Positions 8,347-15,888 of a stretch of DNA of 43,773 bases are shown piece by piece (the stretch's first letter is position 1; every line of letters starts with the position of its first letter). The notes beneath the pieces were generated by a model, which was not told the origin of the DNA, searched no databases, and saw only the letters and a program-made list of their open reading frames with translations. A program made the position numbers and the translations under genes. Origin of the DNA: UBA1195 sp045598025 (GTDB lineage: Bacteria > Bacteroidota > Bacteroidia > Bacteroidales > WCHB1-69); the NCBI GenBank assembly GCA_045598025.1, contig JAZLLH010000024.1, positions 1-43,773 on the forward strand, in the 5' to 3' direction.

Positions 8347-11196
8347 TCACAGTAAAATGCCTAAGCCTATTTCCCATCCAAGCAGGTTAGAGACCCAGGC
8401 ACGGGCGTTGTGGGTGTGGTTGAAGACCTTTGCCTCGTAATCATTCGGCTTTGTAAAGGAAGGGTTGAAAAGATAAGGTTTCACGGGACTTGCCAGTGTG
8501 AATCCGTAATTTACCGCTATTTTGAGGATAATCCGGTCGTAGAAGACATAATTCCGTCCGAAACTTCCGCAGACCGAGATGCAGGTATGTCCGGGATGAA
8601 GATTCTGTACCCCTATGTGTGCATATCCGTTGGTAGTATCCATAGAAAAATGGTTGGCTTTGAGTCCGACTCGGATAAAAGTTCCCAGAGGCGCTGGGGC
8701 ATCGGACAGGTAGAAACTGTATAAAACGCTCAGACGGCTGATGCGGGTGCTGAACGCATCCTTAAATTCATTGGTTGAAAAGATGTAGTTGCCAACATAG
8801 TAGTAGGTATAGTCGGTAAAGGTTTTTCGGGTTTGGAAATCAAGGGCGATACTTTGGTTTTTCGGAAGCATGTACTCTGCACCGATGCTCATCTGTAAAG
8901 GAATCATCCGGCGTTGTTTATTGATGAAATGCATGTAATCTACGGAGGCATTCAAGCCAAGATTGAGGATAAACCTTTTGCCGAGGTATCCGGTAGTGAT
9001 GGTTTTCTTTGCTTTCGGATCGGCAATCCCATCCAGCAATTGTTTGTACAGAACGCTCTTGACTGCACTTCCGTCATCTTTTTGGTAAATTTCGGTGGAG
9101 GAATTTTTCTTGAGATCTGCTTCCCGAGTGTCAATCAGTAAGGATTGGATATAGGTTTTTTCCTTGTTGGCGAACAGATTGTACAGAATGGGGGCGGTGC
9201 CGAAAACAGAGAGTATTCCCATGGTTGACAGGATGGGATGGTAGGGACTCTTGTAGTTTTCTACATTTCCTACAAAAACCAGGTTCATCAGCCCTGCATC
9301 GTATTGTTTGTTCAGCACGTTCATCTGAGGTTGGGTGTAGAGATGCATATGCACAGTACCCCTGGTGTTCAGAAATTCGGAAGTCCATTCGTTGAGCTGT
9401 GCAAATTCATTATAGGCTTGAGAATTATTGGATTGTTGCAGCGCCTGGTCGGAAAAGTCATGTGAGATGAATCCGGTTTTGCTGACCACCGTTTCCATCT
9501 GTTGCGGCAGTTGGGATTCATGCGCTTCCGATTTCTGTATTTTCAAATTCATATCGGGTTGTTTGTAGATACGGTAAGTCGGGCTGTACAGATAAATCCC
9601 CCGCGTTTTGCTGTCTGCTTCGGCATCCGGTGCGGAAGGATTGTTTTTTTCTTTGTAGCATTGCTGCAGGAACCCGTCAAGGTTAGGGCAGGTCACGAAC
9701 AGTTCGTAAAAGATGTTGTTCAGGCTGCTGTTGTTTTTTTCCTCCTGCTTTTTTTTCCGGATGCGGTCGTATTTCAGGTTCTTGTGTTTGGATGTGGTGT
9801 CTAGGACAACGGATTTGGCACTATCACCCGGATGTGTGAAGAAATCCAGCGAATATTTGTGCTGTACAAACAGGTCTTTGCCGATATCCTCCAGCAGCAG
9901 ACGGGTTTCTGTCTCGTCCGGATACTGTTCCTTGAATTTCCATAATTCCCTTACCGACAGCAAGGAGAGTTCTCCTGCAGAGATGTTTTTGAAAAAATAG
10001 TATATCTGCTGGATTTCTCCCTCATAGTCGGTGTAGGGTGGTATGATGCTGTTGACGGACAGGTAGGTTTTGTATTTGGCGAGTCCGTACAGCGATTGCA
10101 GGCGGGCTTTTTCCAGATACAGGTTATCGGGCATGGTCTGTTGCAACAGGTAACAGCTGTAGAAGGCATTCGTGTATTCTGCATCAATCAGGTCCATGCG
10201 GATGCATTCGAAGCGGGCCAGGGTGCGGATGCGGGCAAAGTCTTCGGGTGTGGTGACGATGTAGTTTTCTCCTCCTTGGGGGTATTGCTTGAGGATGGCG
10301 GCAGTGCTTTCCCTTCTTTTCTGTATATTGGGGTGAGTGCTTTGGGAATCATCATAGTCATCGGGGGCCGAGATGGCTTTTATGGAATCCAGAAAGCAGT
10401 GGTGTGGAACACGGTACCGTTCTGTATTGAAATAGTTGGTATCAAACGGGATTTCATCAAAAGGAAGGGCGGCGTATTGCAGCACATCAAACACTCCGTC
10501 CAGGTCGGCGGAATATCCGGTCCGCAGGTAAAAACGCGTCAATCCGACGGAATCGGCTTCCGTTTCCATGGCATGCGAGCGGTTGTGGTATTTTATGAAG
10601 AGTTTCAAAGCCTTGTCTCCGTTCCAGATTTCATCTTCTATATCATTGTCTTTGGCATCCTTCCGGGTATTGCGGGTCAGAATTTCCAAATTGTGTTTGC
10701 GGACGTAGTGCACGATTTCGTGGGACAGAATGTAGGCCAATTGGGATTCATCCTGCAGCTGGGCAATCAGTCCAACATTGACGAAAATCATGCCTTGCCC
10801 GGTGCAGAAGGCATTGACGGCAGAAGATTTGACGGTATAAAAGCGCAGTTGGGAACGCAGTTCCGGTTCATCTTCCAGAAGCCGGTCTGCTATTTTTTCT
10901 ACCATGAGGGTGATGGGATCTCCGTACAGTATACGGCCGCTGGCCATCATCTTGTTGATCTGGTAGGAACTGTAGAGCACAAGGTCGCGATTGGTCATTT
11001 TCCCCTGATTGTATTCCCGGACTCTTTCCTTGTCCAGATTGTAGAGTTCCCGTAAGGAGTTCTGTATATCTTCCGGTACCGGTCCTTCCGACTGAAGTCC
11101 GTTGAAATGATTCAAGTCATACTGCTTTTGAGCGGATGCGCCTGCAACTCCCAAGAGGAAAATCAATGAGAGCCAATGGATGGTAAATGTTTTCAT
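8347..11196 (-). CDS. secreted M48 metalloprotease with C-terminal outer-membrane barrel-like region
   Basis: The protein has 949 residues and a signal peptide (MKTFTIHW...GASAQ, about 1-23). An M48 peptidase domain spans roughly 60-310. It has the zinc motif HEIVH at 159-163, the third ligand E211 in ETEADSVG, and the late STHPNIQKRRE motif found in BepA-like enzymes. A long central part (about 310-745) is not recognised. The last 200 or so residues alternate aromatic and polar residues in strand-like runs (FILNLGLNASVDYMHF, MSIGAEYML, WEIGLGILL) and end on an aliphatic residue. This looks like an 8-10 stranded outer-membrane barrel. I infer a periplasmic protease tethered to the outer membrane, perhaps for OMP quality control as with E. 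coli BepA. It lies 23 bases after the minus-strand gene starting at 12647. Confidence 0.8.
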   Translation of the reverse strand: MKTFTIHWLSLIFLLGVAGASAQKQYDLNHFNGLQSEGPVPEDIQNSLRELYNLDKERVREYNQGKMTNRDLVLYSSYQINKMMASGRILYGDPITLMVEKIADRLLEDEPELRSQLRFYTVKSSAVNAFCTGQGMIFVNVGLIAQLQDESQLAYILSHEIVHYVRKHNLEILTRNTRKDAKDNDIEDEIWNGDKALKLFIKYHNRSHAMETEADSVGLTRFYLRTGYSADLDGVFDVLQYAALPFDEIPFDTNYFNTERYRVPHHCFLDSIKAISAPDDYDDSQSTHPNIQKRRESTAAILKQYPQGGENYIVTTPEDFARIRTLARFECIRMDLIDAEYTNAFYSCYLLQQTMPDNLYLEKARLQSLYGLAKYKTYLSVNSIIPPYTDYEGEIQQIYYFFKNISAGELSLLSVRELWKFKEQYPDETETRLLLEDIGKDLFVQHKYSLDFFTHPGDSAKSVVLDTTSKHKNLKYDRIRKKKQEEKNNSSLNNIFYELFVTCPNLDGFLQQCYKEKNNPSAPDAEADSKTRGIYLYSPTYRIYKQPDMNLKIQKSEAHESQLPQQMETVVSKTGFISHDFSDQALQQSNNSQAYNEFAQLNEWTSEFLNTRGTVHMHLYTQPQMNVLNKQYDAGLMNLVFVGNVENYKSPYHPILSTMGILSVFGTAPILYNLFANKEKTYIQSLLIDTREADLKKNSSTEIYQKDDGSAVKSVLYKQLLDGIADPKAKKTITTGYLGKRFILNLGLNASVDYMHFINKQRRMIPLQMSIGAEYMLPKNQSIALDFQTRKTFTDYTYYYVGNYIFSTNEFKDAFSTRISRLSVLYSFYLSDAPAPLGTFIRVGLKANHFSMDTTNGYAHIGVQNLHPGHTCISVCGSFGRNYVFYDRIILKIAVNYGFTLASPVKPYLFNPSFTKPNDYEAKVFNHTHNARAWVSNLLGWEIGLGILL

Positions 11197-11219
11197 GTGG
11201 CTGATATGTATAAGAACTG

Positions 11220-12647
11220 TTATTCAACGAAAAGGAACTCTATGGAACTTCCTCTGAACATCATGAAACTTCTTTCTCCTTGATTTTCAATGGTAGTATA
11301 AGGTAATTTGTTGGTCTGGTTGTCCAACAGGTTTTTGGTGATGCTGCCGTCTGCATGCATTGTGACCATTACCGTAGCCGGTTTGGATAAAATGGAGGAT
11401 ATCCGGAACAGATCCACCTGTTGTTCATCATTTTCGGCCATGGCAGTTTTGTCGGCAGTGCTGTAGACAATGCAAGGTTCTCCTTTATACTCAATGAGGT
11501 ATTGCAGCATAAACAGTTCATTGGGCATACGGTTTCCCCGGCGGAAGAAATGTTTCCATCCGATTTGCCCGTCATCATTGATGCTGAAAAGAAACAATCC
11601 ACCATGGAAAAAATTATTTTCTTCCAGTACAGCAGGCACATAGTGATAGGCAAAAACCGTATTTTTTTCCGTGGAAAGTATGGCGTCTGCCATGGGCAGG
11701 CTATTTGTTGCACCCACATGGTCTGCATTTTTTTTCGGTATGCTGTTGTTCCCCAAATAGGCGAATTCTTTTTCGGTAATGAACATGCGGTCGGTTTTCA
11801 GTTCATTGGTCTTGGTATCGAACATCAGGGTGTGACATCCATCGTAAAGTTTGGTGTCTTTCTTGTCATTCCAATGGAAAGTCAGTCCTCCGGCATAGAT
11901 GCGTCCGTTTTTGTAGTTGGCTAATCTGATGGAAGCTATATTGTTGAAATTCATGTCCGCAGTATAACTTTGTTCCTGTCCCTCATCGATGATCTGAAAA
12001 TAGATTTTGCCGCTGTTGTCCGAAATACCCAGCAATATGATTTCGGCCTCATTGGTAACGAAAATATTCTGTATATTTTTAAGAATCAGCTGTTTTGAAT
12101 AAATTTGCTCAAAATTTCTGCTGTATAGGGTGAGGGAGTACAACTCCGTTTCCGTATTCTTCAGGTTCACAATCCATGAAGTGTCCGGAGAAGTGAAAAA
12201 ATTTCCGACCATTTCTTCAGTGTAAGGATTCGTTATTTCCTGTGTGCTTTTCAAATCGTTTATGCTCAGACGGATGTGCAAAATCTTGTTTTCTTCCGGT
12301 TTCCTGAAATGGCTGTTTACCAGCAGGTCAATGGAGTCTCCATTCAAAAAGGCCTTTCTGACTTGTACCTTTTTCCCAAGTGATTGAAGTTCTTTTTGGG
12401 CTGTGATGTTCCCCTCCTTATCCACTTCGTATAGTGTGAGGTGATTGGTCGTCCACCGTCCGTCCAGCAGGCTAACGTTGCTGCTGTAGGCGTAGAGGTG
12501 GTCGCTATTGGCCCCGAATAGGGTGAAATCCACTGTATTCCATGATTTTACCGCTGTCTCATGGGTGTGCCTGACGGTGGGCTTCTGGGCGTTTGCGCAA
12601 TTTAAGAGCAGAAGGAAAAAAAGAAAAAATGTAAAATGCTTTTTCAT
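11220..12647 (-). CDS. secreted protein of unknown function, propeller-like
   Basis: The protein has 475 residues and a strong signal peptide ending NCANAQ. The Cys is preceded by Asn rather than a small residue, so it is not a good lipobox. The mature part has repeated strand pairs with turns of the type LYEVDKEGNITAQKEL, LFSINDDGQIGWKHF and VTMHADGSITKNLL. That spacing suggests a six- or seven-bladed beta-propeller, but I recognise no named family or catalytic residues. It is first in a two-gene minus-strand operon with the M48 protease-barrel protein, so it could be that protein's partner, inhibitor or substrate. Function is unknown. Confidence 0.7.
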   Translation of the reverse strand: MKKHFTFFLFFLLLLNCANAQKPTVRHTHETAVKSWNTVDFTLFGANSDHLYAYSSNVSLLDGRWTTNHLTLYEVDKEGNITAQKELQSLGKKVQVRKAFLNGDSIDLLVNSHFRKPEENKILHIRLSINDLKSTQEITNPYTEEMVGNFFTSPDTSWIVNLKNTETELYSLTLYSRNFEQIYSKQLILKNIQNIFVTNEAEIILLGISDNSGKIYFQIIDEGQEQSYTADMNFNNIASIRLANYKNGRIYAGGLTFHWNDKKDTKLYDGCHTLMFDTKTNELKTDRMFITEKEFAYLGNNSIPKKNADHVGATNSLPMADAILSTEKNTVFAYHYVPAVLEENNFFHGGLFLFSINDDGQIGWKHFFRRGNRMPNELFMLQYLIEYKGEPCIVYSTADKTAMAENDEQQVDLFRISSILSKPATVMVTMHADGSITKNLLDNQTNKLPYTTIENQGERSFMMFRGSSIEFLFVE

Positions 12648-12697
12648 CGTTGTTGTATTTTTTGTGATAGGTTATGTTATATGTGCGAATCGGTTTT

Positions 12698-12706
12698 GCA
12701 AAATTA
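12698..12706 (-). promoter_or_regulatory. -7 element for the minus-strand secreted-protein operon
   Basis: On the minus strand the sequence reads TAATTTTGC, a match to TAnnTTTGC, 51 bases upstream of the ATG at 12647. The AT-rich 192-base gap to the PASTA gene holds this element and a divergent one at 12812. Confidence 0.55.
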
Positions 12707-12811
12707 CAACTTATATCATTCACATTGTCATTAATAGTCTTTTTTTTTACTGTATTTTATCGTTGCTGTATTTCGGTTCAGAATAGCTGTTCCGGATATT
12801 CATTTTTTGAC

Positions 12812-12820
12812 TATTTTTGC
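12812..12820 (+). promoter_or_regulatory. -7 element for the PASTA gene
   Basis: TATTTTTGC fits TAnnTTTGC and sits 20 bases before the ATG at 12840, implying a short leader. It is divergent from the minus-strand element at 12698. Confidence 0.55.
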
Positions 12821-12839
12821 AGTTTCAAAAAATAATGAC

Positions 12840-13442
12840 ATGGATTTTAAAAGTTTTGCAAAAGAACACCCTATTTGGACTGACATCCTTCAGGGTATTG
12901 TGTTTTCCCTGTTGCTGATTGCCGTTATTCTGATTTCGCTGCAGTTGTTTACCCGTCACGGGAAAGAGTTTGAAGTGCCTGATTTGAGTGGCAAGACAGC
13001 TTTGGAAATGGAAACTTTTCGGAAGGACAGCAATCAGCACCGCTTCAAGTTCATCGTCAACGATTCCGTGTTTGTACCCGATGTGGCGGGGGGCGTTGTC
13101 ATGAGTCAGGATCCTCTGCCCGGTCAGTTGGTCAAGAAAGGCCGGAAAATTTATCTTTCGGTGTCCACTGTCAATCCTCCCATGGTGGAAATGCCCAATC
13201 TGATTGACCTTTCCCTGCGTCAGGCAGAAAATATGCTGAAAAACAACAACCTCCAATTGGGGCAGGTGGTGTACAAACCGAGCGAGTATGTCAATGCCGT
13301 ATTGGAACAGCGCTACAAGGGCCGGGTTATACGTCAGGGTACGCGTCTGCCCTATAATGCCTCCATTACGTTGGTTGTCGGCAAGAACGGGGCAGATGAA
13401 AATGTGCCGGAAGAGGATGACTTTTTACAATTAAATGTATAA
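12840..13442 (+). CDS. membrane-anchored PASTA-domain protein
   Basis: The protein has 200 residues. The ATG at 12840 is chosen because the longer frame starts at a TTG overlapping the promoter-like element. One transmembrane segment (about 17-37) follows a short cytoplasmic start. Two PASTA domains face the periplasm: FEVPDLSGKTALEME...VVMSQDPLPGQLVKKGRKIYLSVS and VEMPNLIDLSLRQAENML...RGTRLPYNASITLVVG-like segments. PASTA domains bind peptidoglycan stems or cell-wall enzymes. No kinase or transpeptidase domain is attached, as in the free-standing Bacteroidota PASTA proteins. Those are often followed by a RluD-type pseudouridine synthase, which is absent here. The last residues are acidic (PEEDDFLQLNV). 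Confidence 0.88.
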   Translation: MDFKSFAKEHPIWTDILQGIVFSLLLIAVILISLQLFTRHGKEFEVPDLSGKTALEMETFRKDSNQHRFKFIVNDSVFVPDVAGGVVMSQDPLPGQLVKKGRKIYLSVSTVNPPMVEMPNLIDLSLRQAENMLKNNNLQLGQVVYKPSEYVNAVLEQRYKGRVIRQGTRLPYNASITLVVGKNGADENVPEEDDFLQLNV

Positions 13443-13722
13443 CTTTCATGGAAGGGTGAATCCGCTCGTATTTTTCCACTGTATTTTCCTTTTTGCAAAG
13501 CGTTTTTTGCAAAACAATTCCAAAAAATATCCTACTTTTGAACAACTTTTGGGGAAAAACGGCAGAAAAACGGCTGATTATTTCGATTATCGCCAGAGTA
13601 AAGTACACAAAATCATGATGGTAAATTATATGAAAAAAAAAGCGGAAATTTGTCCGAGTGTATGCCAAAGTGTTGTACATTTGCAATCCGATTTCAACTG
13701 CTCCGCGGGGGTTTGAAACGAT
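13443..13722. other. 280-base intergenic region with promoter-like elements
   Basis: No convincing gene is present. The 93-codon plus-strand frame and the minus-strand frames here have no family-like features. Visible elements are a tandem TTTTTGCAAA repeat (13490-13499 and 13504-13513), a TACTTTTG element at 13533-13540 with TTTG at 13506-13509, and a TACATTTGC element at 13676-13684 with TTTG at 13649-13652. Both TTTG-to-TA gaps are 23 bases. The first element could drive a short leader RNA into the tRNA cluster. Confidence 0.5.
13676..13684 (+). promoter_or_regulatory. -7 element for the tRNA-tuf operon
   Basis: TACATTTGC fits TAnnTTTGC and lies 38 bases before the first tRNA. It is the best-placed promoter for the tRNA-Thr/Tyr/Gly/Thr-tuf transcript. 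A TTTG at 13649-13652 is a possible -33 box. Confidence 0.65.
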
Positions 13723-13796
13723 GCCACTGTAGCTCAGTTGGCCAGAGCAGCTGATTTGTAATCAGCGGGTCGTGGGTTCGAATCCCTCTAGTGGCT
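13723..13796 (+). tRNA. tRNA-Thr(TGT)
   Basis: The acceptor arms GCCACTG / TAGTGGC pair with one G-T, and the discriminator is T at 13796. The anticodon stem GCTGA/TCAGC encloses TTTGTAA, giving anticodon TGT (Thr). The T-arm GTGGG-TTCGAAT-CCCTC has a T-T mismatch at its second pair. CCA is not encoded. It is first of a four-tRNA cluster leading into tuf, the position of thrU in E. coli. Confidence 0.95.
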
Positions 13797-13867
13797 CAGG
13801 TTGAAAGGTTCTTTGAATAAACCCTGTGAACTGAAAAGTTTCATGGGAAGAGATATGAAAATATCTT

Positions 13868-13952
13868 GGGGGAATCGCATAGCGGCAATTGCAACAGACT
13901 GTAAATCTGTCCTCGGAAGAGTTCGGTGGTTCGAGTCCACCTTCCCCCACCA
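13868..13952 (+). tRNA. tRNA-Tyr(GTA)
   Basis: The acceptor GGGGGAA / TTCCCCC is perfect. The discriminator A at 13949 is followed by an encoded CCA, unlike its neighbours. The anticodon stem ACAGA/TCTGT encloses CTGTAAA, anticodon GTA. A long variable arm (class II) is present, as expected for bacterial tRNA-Tyr. Confidence 0.96.
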
Positions 13953-13985
13953 GAGAGAGGTGAAAACCTCTCTTGTGATATAAAG

Positions 13986-14058
13986 GCGGAAGTACCTCAT
14001 TTGGTAGAGCGAAAGCCTTCCAAGCTTTAGGTGGCGGGTTCGAGCCCCGTCTTCCGCT
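13986..14058 (+). tRNA. tRNA-Gly(TCC)
   Basis: The acceptor GCGGAAG / CTTCCGC is perfect and the discriminator is T. The anticodon stem AAAGC/GCTTT encloses CTTCCAA, anticodon TCC (Gly). The T-arm GCGGG-TTCGAGC-CCCGT closes with one G-T. CCA is not encoded. Confidence 0.96.
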
Positions 14059-14067
14059 CAAATATCG

Positions 14068-14139
14068 GCCGTTGTAGCTCAGTGGTAGAGTATCTCCTTG
14101 GTAAGGAGGGGGTCACGAGTTCAACTCTCGTCAACGGCT
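14068..14139 (+). tRNA. tRNA-Thr(GGT)
   Basis: The acceptor GCCGTTG / CAACGGC is perfect and the discriminator is T. The anticodon stem TCTCC/GGAGG encloses TTGGTAA, anticodon GGT (Thr). It is the last tRNA before tuf, as thrT is before tufB in E. coli. Nine bases separate it from tRNA-Gly. Confidence 0.95.
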
Positions 14140-14154
14140 CTAATTTTTAATATT

Positions 14155-14182
14155 TTATGCGCGAACGAAAGGGAGAGCATAA
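14155..14182 (+). other. small hairpin in the tRNA-tuf spacer
   Basis: TTATGC (14155-14160) and GCATAA (14177-14182) can pair around a purine-rich loop, 52 bases before the tuf ATG. No T-tract follows, so it would be a processing or 5'-protection structure on the tuf mRNA rather than a terminator. The stem is short, so this is tentative. The rest of the 94-base spacer is AT-rich and otherwise featureless. Confidence 0.3.
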
Positions 14183-14233
14183 GATATATTTATGTTTAGA
14201 AAAGTAGTAATAATACCCTTAAAACATTAAGAC

Positions 14234-15421
14234 ATGGCAAAAGAAAAATTCGAACGTTCCAAAGATCATGTTAATATTGGAACTATTGGTCACATCGACC
14301 ACGGTAAGACGACTCTGACCGCTGCTATTACGAAAGTTTTGGCCGAAGCTGGTCTGTCTGAATTCAGAAGTTTCGATTCTATCGATAACGCTCCCGAAGA
14401 AAAAGAGCGTGGTATTACCATCAACACCTCCCACGTTGAGTATCAGACGGCTACCCGTCACTATGCCCACGTGGACTGCCCGGGTCACGCTGACTATGTG
14501 AAGAACATGGTTACCGGTGCTGCCCAGATGGACGGTGCTATTCTGGTTGTCGCTGCTACCGACGGTCCCATGCCTCAGACTCGTGAACACATTCTGTTGG
14601 CCAAACAGGTGGGTGTTCCCAAAATGGTTGTTTTCATGAACAAGTGCGACATGGTGGATGACCCCGAATTGTTGGACCTCGTTGAAATGGAAATTCGTGA
14701 ACTGCTGTCCTTCTACGGATTTGACGGTGACAATACTCCTATCATTCGTGGCTCCGCTCTGGGTGGCTTGAACGGCGAACCCCAGTGGGTTGAAAAGATC
14801 ATGGAACTCATGAACACGGTGGATGAATACATTCCGCTGCCTGTCCGTGACAAAGATAAAGATTTCTTGATGCCTATCGAAGATGTTTTCTCCATCACGG
14901 GTCGTGGTACTGTTGCTACTGGCCGTATCGAATCCGGTATCATTAAGGTTGGTGACCCTGTCGACATTATCGGTATGGGTGCTGAAAAACTGAAATCCGT
15001 TGTTACGGGTGTGGAAATGTTCCGCAAGATTTTGGACGAAGGTGAAGCTGGTGATAACGCCGGTCTGTTGCTCCGTGGTATCGACAAGGACGAAATCCGT
15101 CGTGGTATGGTGATTGCAAAGCCGGGTTCCATCAAACCTCACAAACACTTCAAAGCCAGTGTTTATGTATTGAAGAAAGAAGAAGGCGGACGTCACACTC
15201 CGTTCCACAACAAATATCGTCCCCAGTTCTATTTCAGAACCACTGACGTTACCGGAGAAATCACTCTTCCGGAAGGCGTAGAAATGGTTTTGCCGGGTGA
15301 TAACGTAACTATCGAAGTGAACCTGATTGCTGAAATCGCTTTGAACCTCAACCTCCGTTTCGCTATCCGTGAAGGTGGCAGAACCGTCGGTGCTGGTCAG
15401 GTGATCGAAATCTTAGACTAA
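14234..15421 (+). CDS. tuf: elongation factor Tu
   Basis: This 395-residue GTPase delivers aminoacyl-tRNA to the ribosome. The G domain has G1 GHIDHGKTTL (about 18-27), the switch I RGITI, G3 DCPGH, G4 NKCD and G5 SAL. Domains 2 and 3 follow with GRGTVATGRIESG and the tRNA-contacting region HTPFHNKYRPQFYFRTTDVTG. The end VGAGQVIEILD is normal. It is co-transcribed behind four tRNAs and followed by tRNA-Trp and secE. Only one tuf is seen in the window. Confidence 0.98.
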   Translation: MAKEKFERSKDHVNIGTIGHIDHGKTTLTAAITKVLAEAGLSEFRSFDSIDNAPEEKERGITINTSHVEYQTATRHYAHVDCPGHADYVKNMVTGAAQMDGAILVVAATDGPMPQTREHILLAKQVGVPKMVVFMNKCDMVDDPELLDLVEMEIRELLSFYGFDGDNTPIIRGSALGGLNGEPQWVEKIMELMNTVDEYIPLPVRDKDKDFLMPIEDVFSITGRGTVATGRIESGIIKVGDPVDIIGMGAEKLKSVVTGVEMFRKILDEGEAGDNAGLLLRGIDKDEIRRGMVIAKPGSIKPHKHFKASVYVLKKEEGGRHTPFHNKYRPQFYFRTTDVTGEITLPEGVEMVLPGDNVTIEVNLIAEIALNLNLRFAIREGGRTVGAGQVIEILD

Positions 15422-15441
15422 TTAGGAACAGATAATGCGTC

Positions 15442-15469
15442 AAAGGGAATTGCGCAAGCAGTTCCCTTT
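15442..15469 (+). other. hairpin between tuf and tRNA-Trp
   Basis: AAAGGGAA (15442-15449) pairs with TTCCCTTT (15462-15469) around a 12-base loop that itself contains the palindrome TTGCGCAA. Only CTAGG follows, not a T-tract. I read it as an mRNA 3' end or RNase processing structure just before tRNA-Trp, rather than a strong terminator. Confidence 0.5.
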
Positions 15470-15471
15470 CT

Positions 15472-15542
15472 AGGAGAATAGTTCAAGGGTAGAATGGAGG
15501 TCTCCAAAACCTTAGATGAGGGTTCGAATCCTTCTTCTCCTG
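15472..15542 (+). tRNA. tRNA-Trp(CCA)
   Basis: The acceptor AGGAGAA / TTCTCCT is perfect and the discriminator is G. The anticodon stem GAGGT/ACCTT encloses CTCCAAA, anticodon CCA (Trp). The T-arm GAGGG-TTCGAAT-CCTTC has one G-T. It lies between tuf and secE, 35 bases before secE. Confidence 0.96.
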
Positions 15543-15577
15543 CTGTTGCAGTAACGAATAAGTAAGAACGAACACAG

Positions 15578-15802
15578 ATGAAAAAATTGATCAACTACTG
15601 TAAGGAGTCGTATAATGAATTGGTTCACAAGGTGGCTTGGCCTACCTGGGACGAGTTGCAGAACAGTGCCGTCGTCGTGAGCGTCGCCGCTCTGGTTATC
15701 GCGATTATCGTCTTTTTGATGGATTTCTTTTTCGGAATCCAGCACATCAGTTTCGGTCAATTCGTCTGGAAAGGTTTGTTGGGATTCTTATACGGTGCAT
15801 AA
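15578..15802 (+). CDS. secE: preprotein translocase subunit SecE
   Basis: This 74-residue single-span SecE is part of the SecYEG channel in the inner membrane. The conserved amphipathic start ESYNELVHKVAWPTWDELQNSAVVV is followed by one transmembrane helix (about 31-52). The short form is the usual one outside Gammaproteobacteria. It lies in the standard secE-nusG order, with an 86-base gap to nusG that contains a weak hairpin. Confidence 0.96.
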   Translation: MKKLINYCKESYNELVHKVAWPTWDELQNSAVVVSVAALVIAIIVFLMDFFFGIQHISFGQFVWKGLLGFLYGA

Positions 15803-15814
15803 TAATCGAAATGA

Positions 15815-15850
15815 ATGCCGCCTTGCTTCCCAATCCTTTGAGGCGGTTTC
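15815..15850 (+). other. weak hairpin in the secE-nusG gap
   Basis: CCGCCT (15818-15823) can pair with AGGCGG (15841-15846), with some extra flanking pairs. No T-tract follows. It may be a processing or attenuation structure, but the evidence is only the pairing. Confidence 0.3.
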
Positions 15851-15888
15851 ATGATAATAATCTGTCAATTTAACGGAATCGGATAGGT

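Noticed and set aside
10096..11055. 319-codon plus-strand frame opposite the M48 domain
   Set aside because: The minus-strand frame carries the HEIVH and E211 metalloprotease motifs. The plus-strand product has no recognisable features.
13435..13716. 93-codon plus-strand frame between the PASTA gene and the tRNAs
   Set aside because: It contains two promoter-like elements and runs to the edge of the tRNA cluster. The product is low-complexity and resembles no protein, so I treat the region as regulatory.
13762..14061. 99-codon minus-strand frame with protein-like repeats
   Set aside because: It runs antisense through three tRNA genes. The EGGLEPPNSS-like text is the well-known artefact of translating tRNA T-arms.
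14219..15208. 329-codon minus-strand frame opposite tuf
   Set aside because: It is a shadow of the highly biased tuf codons. The product is rich in His, Phe and Thr without any family pattern.
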